Below are positions 5,123 to 10,694 of a stretch of 10,694 bases of DNA, piece by piece. Below the pieces are notes generated by a model. It was not told where the DNA came from. It saw only the letters and a list, made by a program, of their open reading frames with translations, and made no database searches. Origin of the DNA: Longimicrobiales bacterium. GTDB lineage: Bacteria; Gemmatimonadota; Gemmatimonadetes; Longimicrobiales; Gaopeijiaceae. The position numbers were made by a program, and so were the translations under genes. The stretch lies in the NCBI GenBank assembly GCA_028280205.1, contig JANQME010000464.1:1-10694 (forward strand). The letters run 5' to 3'. Each line of letters opens with the position of its first letter. The stretch's first letter is position 1.

Positions 5123-6652
5123 ATGACCTTGCCTCGCGAATCCGACAGGTATCTCGATCGCGCCGTTTCGCCGAGCGCGTTCGAGTCCACTCGCGTACTC
5201 CTGAATCGGATCGGCGGCACGGCCTACCGCTGCACCTTACCCGAGTGGAACACGAAGTTCGTGACCGCGGGAAGCCGGACCCTGCTGGGGTTCGACCCGC
5301 GCCATCTCACCGATGAATCGGGGCCGAGATGGGACGAGTTGATCCACCCAGGCGATCGTGAGAGCGTCGCCTGCGCGATGATGGAGGCCGCTCGGCTCGA
5401 CCGGCCGTATGACATCGAGTACCGGATGATCCGACTGGACGGGACGCGACGATGGGTTCGCGATCGGGGAGGGTGCGTCCGCCATACCGCCTGGAGCACC
5501 GTGGTGGAAGGCCTGCTCACGGACATCACGGAGCGAAAGGAGCGCGAAGACGCGACGACGAGGCGCTTGTCGTTCTACGAGACGCTACTCGAGGAGTCCC
5601 ACACGGGTGTGTTCCTCCTGAAGAACCAGTGCATCGAGTACGCGAATCCGCAATTCCTGGAGCACCTCGGTCTGTCCGACGACACGGTCCCGAAGGGGAT
5701 GCCGTTCATCCGATTCGTGAGCGAGGACGATCGCGACGGGGTCGACCAGCTTCTTCAGTCTCTCGATTTCGAGGGTGAGCCCGTTCGACGTTTCGAGTTC
5801 AGATCCGTCGGGGCCAAGGCGGATCGCATCATCCTCGCGCAGCTGAACCTCCTTCAGTTCGACGCCGGGGAGGGTGACGGGATCATGGGCTCCACGCTCG
5901 ACGTCACCGATCGACGACGAGCCGAGAGCCGGTACCACCAAGCGCAGAAGATGGAGAGTCTGGGGAATCTCGCGACCGGCGTGGCGCACGACTTCAACAA
6001 CGTGCTCGCCGTGATCAACTCTGCTTCGTACCTGGTCTCCGCGGACCCGACGAACGGAGCATCGGTCCTGGAGGGCGTCCGAGACATTCGAGAGGCTGCT
6101 GCGCGAGGGGCGTCACTGAGTCGCCAGCTCATGGCGTTCGGTCGAGCGCCGGATCTGGTCGCGCAACGGGTCGAGCCCGGGAGGGTGATCGAGGAGGTGC
6201 TGCCGCTCCTGCGACGACTGCTGCACAAGACCGCGGAGGTCAGGTACAGCGGGCAGGACGGGGCATCGTGCGTGTGGATCGCGCCGCCACACCTCGAGCA
6301 GATCGTGATGAACCTCGTCCTCAACGCCAACGACGCGACGTCGAACGGAGGACCGATCGACGTCGGGGTGCGGCGCACCGATGCGCGCCCCCGGTGCCCC
6401 ACGAAGGGTGAAGGGCCGTTCGTGGAGATCTCGGTTCGGGATCGCGGCACCGGGATCGAGCCGCAGTTCATGAAGCGGCTGTTCGAACCCTACTTCACCA
6501 CGAAGGGAGACCGCGGCACCGGACTCGGTCTGGCGAACGTCTGGAGAATCGCCACAGAGGCGGGCGGCTGTGTCGGCGTGGTGTCCGAAGTCGGAACCGG
6601 ATCGACGTTCACCGTCTACCTTCCCGTCGCCGAGGCCGTGAGCGACTCCTGA
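5123..6652 (+). CDS. Soluble PAS-PAS sensor histidine kinase
   Basis: The 509-residue protein has no membrane segment, so it should sense a cytosolic cue. PAS1 (about 25-138) ends with the typical DITERKEREDA linker. PAS2 (about 150-265) ends with LDVTDRRRAE. The HisKA domain has the phospho-acceptor His289 in GVAHDFNN. The ATPase domain follows, with N box NLVLNANDAT (Asn401), G1 DRGTG (Asp440), F box FEPYFTTK (454-461) and G2 GTGLGL (465-470). The H-box and ATPase signatures resemble NtrB-like or hybrid-type kinases, but there is no receiver domain, so phosphate must pass to a separate protein. The flanking REC-HD-GYP proteins are the obvious candidates. ATG 5123 is used because PAS1 begins soon after it; no clear Shine-Dalgarno is seen. 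Its 3' end overlaps the convergent regulator by 37 bases. Confidence 0.93.
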   Translation: MTLPRESDRYLDRAVSPSAFESTRVLLNRIGGTAYRCTLPEWNTKFVTAGSRTLLGFDPRHLTDESGPRWDELIHPGDRESVACAMMEAARLDRPYDIEYRMIRLDGTRRWVRDRGGCVRHTAWSTVVEGLLTDITERKEREDATTRRLSFYETLLEESHTGVFLLKNQCIEYANPQFLEHLGLSDDTVPKGMPFIRFVSEDDRDGVDQLLQSLDFEGEPVRRFEFRSVGAKADRIILAQLNLLQFDAGEGDGIMGSTLDVTDRRRAESRYHQAQKMESLGNLATGVAHDFNNVLAVINSASYLVSADPTNGASVLEGVRDIREAAARGASLSRQLMAFGRAPDLVAQRVEPGRVIEEVLPLLRRLLHKTAEVRYSGQDGASCVWIAPPHLEQIVMNLVLNANDATSNGGPIDVGVRRTDARPRCPTKGEGPFVEISVRDRGTGIEPQFMKRLFEPYFTTKGDRGTGLGLANVWRIATEAGGCVGVVSEVGTGSTFTVYLPVAEAVSDS

Positions 6653-7716
6653 CGGGCGTGCTCGATGTCGGGCAGCGAACCCATGAACGCCTCGAGGACG
6701 TCCGGGTCGAAGTGCCGGCTCGACTGCTCCTGCATCATCTCGAGAACCTTGGGGACCGGGAACGCCGACCGGTACGGACGGTCCATCGTGAGCGCGTCGA
6801 AGAAGTCGACGACCGCACAGATTCGACCTTCCAGCGGGATTTCGTCGCGCTGAAGGCGATGGGGATAGCCGGTCCCGTCCCAACGCTCGTGATGTGTGAG
6901 CGCGATCGTCTCCCCGAGCTGGAGGATCGGCGACGGGGAGTTGGAAAGGAGTCGCGCACCCGTCGTCGTGTGCGACCGCATGATCGTCCACTCGTGCTCG
7001 TCCAGTTCGCCGGCCTTGAGGAGCACCCGATCGGGGATCGCGATCTTACCCACATCGTGCATGGGTGCCGCGTGGAGTAGTCGTTCGGCTCTTCCCGGAG
7101 CGAGGCCCATCGATCGCCCGACGATCTGCGAGAACCGACCGATGCGCTCGATGTGTCCCGCGGTATCGGCGTCCTTGTACTCCGCGGCCAGCGTGAGGCG
7201 ACGGATTGTGTCGAGATGGGCGGCAAACGTCGAGCGGCGCGCCTCGGTCATCTCCTCGAGCGCCTTGCGCAGGTTCTCGGTTGTCCCCTCGACCGACTCG
7301 CGAAGGTTGCGATTCTCGCCTCGAACAGCGTCGAACGATCGCTTGCGCTCGACCAGCCAGCGACACCGAAACTCCAGCAGCGGTGGGTCGACGGGCTTGG
7401 TGACGAAGTCGTCGATGCCCACCTCCATGGCCCGACGCTGCTCGCCCCTGCCGAAGAGTCCCGTGACCATGATGATCGGAAGGATGTCGTTGCGCGGATC
7501 CTCTCGAATCCGCGAGGCCACCTCGAATCCATCCATGTGGGGCATCTCCCCGTCCAGAACGACGAGGTCCACTCCGAGCGCGAGCTTGCTCAGAGCTTCG
7601 AGCCCATCCGATGCGGTCTCGACCGAGAACGATGCGCGCTCGAGCACCTTTCTGTGCGACTCACGAACCAGAGGGTCGTCATCGACGACCAAGATGACCG
7701 GAATCCCCTCAGACAT
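6616..7716 (-). CDS. REC-HD-GYP response regulator, predicted cyclic-di-GMP phosphodiesterase
   Basis: The 366-residue protein is RpfG-like. REC (about 7-122) has Asp12-14, phospho-acceptor Asp55 in VVLDGEMP and Lys107 in TKPVDP. A helical linker (about 125-165) leads to an HD-GYP domain (about 168-350) with every expected motif: His188, HDVGK (His220, Asp221, Lys224), His249, HHERWDGTGYP (His275-276), VVDFFDAL with Asp304, and HFDP. It should hydrolyse cyclic-di-GMP to pGpG or GMP under control of phosphorylation. This intact site contrasts with the altered one in the neighbour at 3499-4929. The gene converges on the histidine kinase with a 37-base overlap (6616-6652). The start at 7716 lacks a clear Shine-Dalgarno; a TATACT box lies upstream on the same strand. 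Confidence 0.94.
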   Translation of the reverse strand: MSEGIPVILVVDDDPLVRESHRKVLERASFSVETASDGLEALSKLALGVDLVVLDGEMPHMDGFEVASRIREDPRNDILPIIMVTGLFGRGEQRRAMEVGIDDFVTKPVDPPLLEFRCRWLVERKRSFDAVRGENRNLRESVEGTTENLRKALEEMTEARRSTFAAHLDTIRRLTLAAEYKDADTAGHIERIGRFSQIVGRSMGLAPGRAERLLHAAPMHDVGKIAIPDRVLLKAGELDEHEWTIMRSHTTTGARLLSNSPSPILQLGETIALTHHERWDGTGYPHRLQRDEIPLEGRICAVVDFFDALTMDRPYRSAFPVPKVLEMMQEQSSRHFDPDVLEAFMGSLPDIEHARQESLTASATGR

Positions 7717-7743
7717 GGTGGAGTAGTCGGTGCGAGGCGAGGA

Positions 7744-7749
7744 AGTATA
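7744..7749 (-). promoter_or_regulatory. -10-like TATACT upstream of the REC-HD-GYP gene
   Basis: Read on the minus strand this is TATACT, the same hexamer as at the mdh promoter, placed 27 bases before the ATG at 7716. No recognisable -35 lies at 16-18 bp spacing, so this is only a partial promoter. Confidence 0.3.
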
Positions 7750-7794
7750 GCGACCACACTACGGAAACATGACGAAGCACGTACCAGAAGCGCA

Positions 7795-7838
7795 CCGCGG
7801 GGTTTCCTCGCCGCCCCCAAAAGGCCGAAAACCCGTGG
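7795..7838. other. Possible hairpin in the 7717-7917 divergent spacer
   Basis: Bases 7795-7798 and 7800-7805 can pair with 7829-7838, a 10-bp stem with one bulged G and one G-T wobble, around a 23-base loop. It lies in the 201-bp gap between the divergent REC-HD-GYP gene and the small membrane protein gene. It could be a structured leader of the latter. No known riboswitch consensus was recognised. The rest of this gap holds only the TATACT box at 7744-7749. Confidence 0.2.
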
Positions 7839-7917
7839 GCCGATCGCGCGAACCCTCCCTGGCACGGTTGTTTCACGACTCCATCTCGGTAGCGTCACTT
7901 CAGCGATCGGGGGGATC

Positions 7918-8433
7918 GTGAAGATTACCGTCTGGCTTGCGCGGATGCACCGCGCGACCTGGATCGTCGCAGCCGAAGCTTCCGTGTTGGGACTGATACT
8001 CCTTGCCGGGCCGGGGAAGTGGGTACGGCTCGTGGTGGGCGTGCCGGTGCTCGTCCATCTGGGGTACACGGCGATGACGAGCCTTCCGTTCGGTGAGCTC
8101 CCGAAGAAGCCGTCCGATGCGCGGGTGCGGCGCAACCAGGATCTGCGGAGCCACGTGATCGGCTTCCTCAACGAGGTACGGCGTCTGGAGGAGTATGTTC
8201 AGCAGGCACGGACCGCCGGGCTGCCGACCGATCAGGTGGAGCAGTCGAAGCAGGTGGGGCATCGACGGATCATGGCCGCCGCGGCCCGCGTGTCCCAGGT
8301 CACGGGGCGGGGCGACGAGCCGGGTCGGGGCAGCGGCTCGGGCCGGGCGTCCGGTCCGACGTCGGAGGGTGCCGGCCCTCTGTTCGAGCAGCTCCGGGAC
8401 CGCCTGCGCGGGGTGTGGAAGCCGGCACACTGA
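7918..8433 (+). CDS. Small membrane protein of unknown function, two N-terminal helices
   Basis: I do not recognise this 171-residue protein. It has two hydrophobic segments, roughly residues 14-31 (WIVAAEASVLGLILLAG) and 35-53 (WVRLVVGVPVLVHLGYTAM), forming a likely helical hairpin in the inner membrane. A charged region with coiled-coil character follows (about 70-128), then a Gly/Ser/Arg-rich linker and a short amphipathic C-terminus, FEQLRDRLRGVW. GTG at 7918 is chosen because a G-rich stretch (7909-7914) precedes it at ribosome-binding distance and it starts just before the first helix. The frame is open back to 7153, but that stretch is antisense to the REC-HD-GYP gene. ATG 7945 would start inside the n-region and is an alternative. 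It stands alone, divergent from the regulator and convergent with the next gene. Confidence 0.65.
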   Translation: MKITVWLARMHRATWIVAAEASVLGLILLAGPGKWVRLVVGVPVLVHLGYTAMTSLPFGELPKKPSDARVRRNQDLRSHVIGFLNEVRRLEEYVQQARTAGLPTDQVEQSKQVGHRRIMAAAARVSQVTGRGDEPGRGSGSGRASGPTSEGAGPLFEQLRDRLRGVWKPAH

Positions 8434-8460
8434 CGTGCGCGTGGTCCGTGGCCCGGCTCG

Positions 8461-8475
8461 ATCGCACGGTGCGAT
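8461..8475. terminator. Weak hairpin between convergent genes
   Basis: ATCGCA (8461-8466) pairs with TGCGAT (8470-8475) around a CGG loop, in the 57-bp gap between convergent genes ending at 8433 and 8491. It has no T-tract, so any terminator role is only suggested by position. The sequence ACGGTGCG is repeated directly at 8466 and 8476. Confidence 0.25.
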
Positions 8476-8490
8476 ACGGTGCGCCGCTCG

Positions 8491-9327
8491 TCAGCGAGGT
8501 CGATCGAATCGGGAGCGCTCGATCCTCGGGTTCAGCTCGAAGTCGTGTGTGAAGAGCACCTTCGTGATCCGACCCTGCTCGTCGAAGTGCACGCGGCGTC
8601 CCACGAACGTGTAGCCGTCCACCGCCCGCACGTCCTCGAAGCGCAGGGTGTTCCAGTTGTCCTTGCCTTCCTCGCGGTACGCCAACTGGACCGGCCAGGT
8701 GCGGCCGTCCTCGAACCAGTACTGCCAAGTGTCGCCGTCGTGGAGGCCGACCCCCTCGCCGAAGGTGACCCCGACCACGTGCCGGCCCTCGGCGTCCTGC
8801 TCCCGGTAGCGGAGGTTCACACCGGGATCGCGGAGCTTGAAAGGCAGGCTGATCCAGTAGTTCACGTCCCCCGAGACGTATCGGACCTCGTCGTAGTCCT
8901 TGTCCCCCGCCGCCAGCGGCTCTCCGTTGTACAGCGCCCACGGATCCGAGCCGTTCCAGCCCTGCTGGATGAAATCGTTGCCTTCCCATCGCTCGATCCG
9001 GGCGAGCTCGCCTTCCGGCGTCCGCAGGATCGACACGTAGCGGGGGCGCGTCCGACGGAGTCGGCCGCTCGGCGGATCGTAGATCTCGGTCGTGAGCGTG
9101 TAGCGGGCGGAGGAGAGGGGCCAGTACGCTTCCAGACCACCGAGCGCCTCGATCCACCGGTCGACGAGGGCTTCGGCGATCTCGTCGTCGGCCGGCGCGG
9201 GGGACTCCCGTTCGGCTGCCCCGCCGAACGCGGTCGCTCCGTCGAAGGCTGCCGCGCCCACGACCAGGACGAGGGCCGCTGCGCCGATTCCGTACGAGGG
9301 CCTTCGCGCCTGCTTCCGGATCTCCAT
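8491..9327 (-). CDS. Secreted protein of unknown function, LolA-like/DUF6503-like
   Basis: From ATG 9327 the protein is 278 residues. It starts with a basic stretch (MEIRKQARRP), a hydrophobic core IGAAALVLVVGAAAF and small residues around 28-37, which is a signal peptide; it lacks a lipobox. The mature part is rich in Tyr, Trp and alternating strands, with blocks such as EALGGLEAYW, WNGSDPWALYNGEP, DVNYWISLPFKLRDPGV and WFEDGRTWPVQL. This resembles periplasmic half-barrel proteins related to LolA and proteins annotated as DUF6503; I am not sure of the family. The frame continues upstream to 9453, but GGGAGG eight bases before ATG 9327 and the signal peptide fix the start. It is divergent from the FKBP lipoprotein gene, so the two may share the 9328-9479 control region. 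No enzymatic residues are claimed. Confidence 0.72.
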   Translation of the reverse strand: MEIRKQARRPSYGIGAAALVLVVGAAAFDGATAFGGAAERESPAPADDEIAEALVDRWIEALGGLEAYWPLSSARYTLTTEIYDPPSGRLRRTRPRYVSILRTPEGELARIERWEGNDFIQQGWNGSDPWALYNGEPLAAGDKDYDEVRYVSGDVNYWISLPFKLRDPGVNLRYREQDAEGRHVVGVTFGEGVGLHDGDTWQYWFEDGRTWPVQLAYREEGKDNWNTLRFEDVRAVDGYTFVGRRVHFDEQGRITKVLFTHDFELNPRIERSRFDRPR

Positions 9328-9479
9328 CACGATCGCCTCCCATGCTCCGGGTTCGTTCGAGGATGCCCTACGCCCAGCAAATACACGACTACGCGGATTT
9401 GCTCCCTCGGGCGAGTCCGGCCACTCTGGACGAGATCGCACCGAGCCCCGCACGGGAAGAGTACAGGAGACGCCACGGC

Positions 9480-10010
9480 ATGCAGGATCTCCCCCACGTT
9501 CGCGCTACCGAGCGAGCTCCGAGCCGGACCGGCCCCCGCTGCGCCCTCCGGCTCGTTGCGGTATCGCTGGTGCTCGCGGGTTGCGGCGCGGGCGGACCTC
9601 GGGGTGGTGCGCCGCTTCCCCCATCGAACCCCGCCGAGCTCGTCTTCGCGCCCGAGCTCGGGATCGATCTGTCCGAGTTCGAGCTCCGGGAATCGGGTCT
9701 CTATGTGCAGGAGATCCAGGTCGGAGAAGGGCCGGTCGCCCGACGGACGAGTCGAGTCTGGATCCACTACGTCGGTTGGCTGCCGGACGGCAGCGTCTTC
9801 GACGGGAGCCTGGGGGGCGATCCGTTCCACACCCGGCTCGGAGGAAGCGAGGTGATCCGAGGGTGGAACGAGGGGATCCGGGGCATGAGACGGGGCGGTA
9901 TCCGTCGCCTCGTCGTGCCGCCCCATCTCGCGTACGGACCGAGAGGTCAGGGCGACGTACCCCCTGGTGCCACGCTCGTCTTCTCGGTCGAGTTGGTCGA
10001 CGTCGGGTAG
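9480..10010 (+). CDS. FKBP-type peptidyl-prolyl cis-trans isomerase, lipoprotein
   Basis: This 176-residue protein accelerates proline isomerisation in envelope proteins. The N-terminus has a basic stretch, a hydrophobic core LVAVSLVLAG and a lipobox ending at Cys35, so it should be lipid-anchored in the periplasm. The C-terminal FKBP domain (about 75-176) keeps the drug/proline pocket: Tyr in IHYVGWL, Asp in SVFDGS, Phe in DPFHTRLG, Val-Ile and Trp in EVIRGWNEGI, Tyr in LAYGPRG and Phe in LVFSVELVDV. The frame is open from 9342, but only the ATG at 9480 places the lipobox near the N-terminus, and AGGAG at 9465-9469 precedes it by ten bases. The n-region before the hydrophobic core is longer than usual (about 24 residues). 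Its stop is seven bases from that of the convergent amidotransferase gene. Confidence 0.9.
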   Translation: MQDLPHVRATERAPSRTGPRCALRLVAVSLVLAGCGAGGPRGGAPLPPSNPAELVFAPELGIDLSEFELRESGLYVQEIQVGEGPVARRTSRVWIHYVGWLPDGSVFDGSLGGDPFHTRLGGSEVIRGWNEGIRGMRRGGIRRLVVPPHLAYGPRGQGDVPPGATLVFSVELVDVG

Positions 10011-10017
10011 ATCCCGG

Positions 10018-10694
10018 TCAGCTCTCGTGCGCGGGACCGGTCCGGATCGAGCCGTCCTGGTCGACTTCGATCCAGCTGTGACCCGCCACCGCAGTCCAGC
10101 GTCCACCCGACTCGGGCGCCTCCGAGGCCACGACCACGCCACCCCCGGCGATCGGAGGCCGTTCCGAGACGTAGAGGGAGTTCGTCCGCGCGACGGTCCC
10201 GGTGCGCACCGCGGCCAGCGAGCGTCCGTCGCTCACGAGGAGGTTGAGCTGGGCCTCCTCCGATCCGACCCGCGACTTCACACGCTCCACGGTCGCCACG
10301 AGCGCCTCGGCGAGCCCCGCTCCGGCACGGAGCGCCACGACCGTGAGGAGGAAGAGCGTTTCGGAGTCCGAAGCTCCACGGATCTCGCCGTAGAGCGCGT
10401 CGGGGAGCTCCGAGCGCAGGGCCCGCATGTGGCTGCGCCGGAAGTCGGGAACGAAGCCGTTCAGCACGAAGCTCCAATCTTCGAAGACGAGCGGCAGGAG
10501 CCCCGAGCGGTCGATCGGGATTCCAGGGGTCCCGTTGCGGAGGGCGGCGACGATCGTCCCGGACCGCACGGCGGCGAGCGTGCGCGGCAGATCGTCGTCG
10601 TACCAGATCGGGCGGGCCGCGGCGAACACTCGCTCTACCAACAGAGTTGGAGCCCGCGCGAGCTGCTCTCCGGGTCCGTGAACGCCGACGGATA
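10018..10694 (-). CDS. egtC: EgtC-type class II glutamine amidotransferase, N-terminus outside window
   Basis: The frame is open to the window edge, so the start and the N-terminal catalytic Cys expected of class II (Ntn-type) amidotransferases lie outside. The visible 225 or so residues match the EgtC/YafJ-like pattern: RPIWYDDDL, VAALRNGTPGIPID with following LLPLVFEDWSFVLNGFV (the substrate-channel strand ending in Asn-Gly), GASDSETLFLL, then AQLNLLVSDGRSLAAVR and VVVASE near the C-terminus. EgtC removes glutamate from gamma-glutamyl-hercynylcysteine sulfoxide in ergothioneine synthesis, but related family members have other substrates. No egtB or egtD is in view, so the symbol is a family-level call. 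A TTG at 10641 could be taken as a start but would remove the catalytic N-terminus. Confidence 0.65.
   Translation of the reverse strand, partial: SVGVHGPGEQLARAPTLLVERVFAAARPIWYDDDLPRTLAAVRSGTIVAALRNGTPGIPIDRSGLLPLVFEDWSFVLNGFVPDFRRSHMRALRSELPDALYGEIRGASDSETLFLLTVVALRAGAGLAEALVATVERVKSRVGSEEAQLNLLVSDGRSLAAVRTGTVARTNSLYVSERPPIAGGGVVVASEAPESGGRWTAVAGHSWIEVDQDGSIRTGPAHES

Noticed and set aside
7153..7917. Upstream part of the frame ending at 8433
   Set aside because: It is antisense to the REC-HD-GYP gene, whose motifs are complete. The real gene starts at GTG 7918.
9328..9453. N-terminal extension of the secreted protein frame
   Set aside because: It would place an export signal internally. 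ATG 9327 has GGGAGG at correct spacing and starts a signal peptide.
9342..9479. N-terminal extension of the FKBP frame
   Set aside because: It would bury the lipobox about 80 residues from the N-terminus. ATG 9480 has a ribosome binding site and gives a normal lipoprotein signal.
1..10694. CRISPR arrays, insertion sequences, prophage genes
   Set aside because: No regularly spaced repeats, terminal inverted repeats or transposase/phage motifs were seen.

Overview
The window is GC-rich, with strong third-position GC preference (AAC greatly outnumbers AAT in the metabolic genes). The gene content is chromosomal and housekeeping-like: molybdopterin synthesis, malate dehydrogenase, a tRNA, two-component and HD-GYP signalling, and envelope proteins. 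No transposase, integrase, phage gene or CRISPR array is visible. A Gram-negative envelope is implied by a Spy/CpxP-like periplasmic protein and an FKBP lipoprotein. The style resembles Gemmatimonadota or a similar high-GC phylum, but that placement is tentative because no phylogenetic marker was compared.

Layout. (1) 1-2185, plus strand: the C-terminal part of a Spy/CpxP-like protein, then moaD, moaE and moaA, joined by 4-base overlaps or a 4-base gap. This is one translationally coupled block for the early and middle steps of molybdenum cofactor synthesis. (2) 2183-3196: a promoter candidate and an LDH-type malate dehydrogenase (mdh). (3) 3192-3464: the most interesting region, a tRNA-Asn gene with what looks like a complete attenuation leader. 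(4) 3499-7716: a signalling island with a REC-HD-GYP-REC protein (minus), a soluble PAS-PAS histidine kinase (plus) and a REC-HD-GYP response regulator (minus). The kinase and the second regulator overlap tail to tail. (5) 7918-8433: a small two-helix membrane protein of unknown function. (6) 8491-10010: a secreted protein of unknown function (minus) divergent from an FKBP-type peptidyl-prolyl isomerase lipoprotein (plus). (7) 10018-10694: most of an EgtC-type class II glutamine amidotransferase (minus), cut by the window end.

The main candidate discovery is upstream of tRNA-Asn. A TTGACC / 17 bp / GAGAAT promoter places its predicted transcription start on the ATG of a 25-codon ORF that has five Asn codons, four of them at alternate positions 7, 9, 11 and 13, and all of them the locally rare AAT. 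The ORF's 3' end (3313-3328) can pair with 3349-3361. That same segment is also the left arm of a stronger 18-bp hairpin (3350-3389) ending two bases before the mature tRNA. This is the geometry of ribosome-mediated transcription attenuation, with the controlled gene being the tRNA that decodes the sensed codon. It would be a feedback loop in which shortage of usable tRNA-Asn stalls the ribosome and allows tRNA-Asn transcription. The sequence elements are directly visible; the mechanism is inference.
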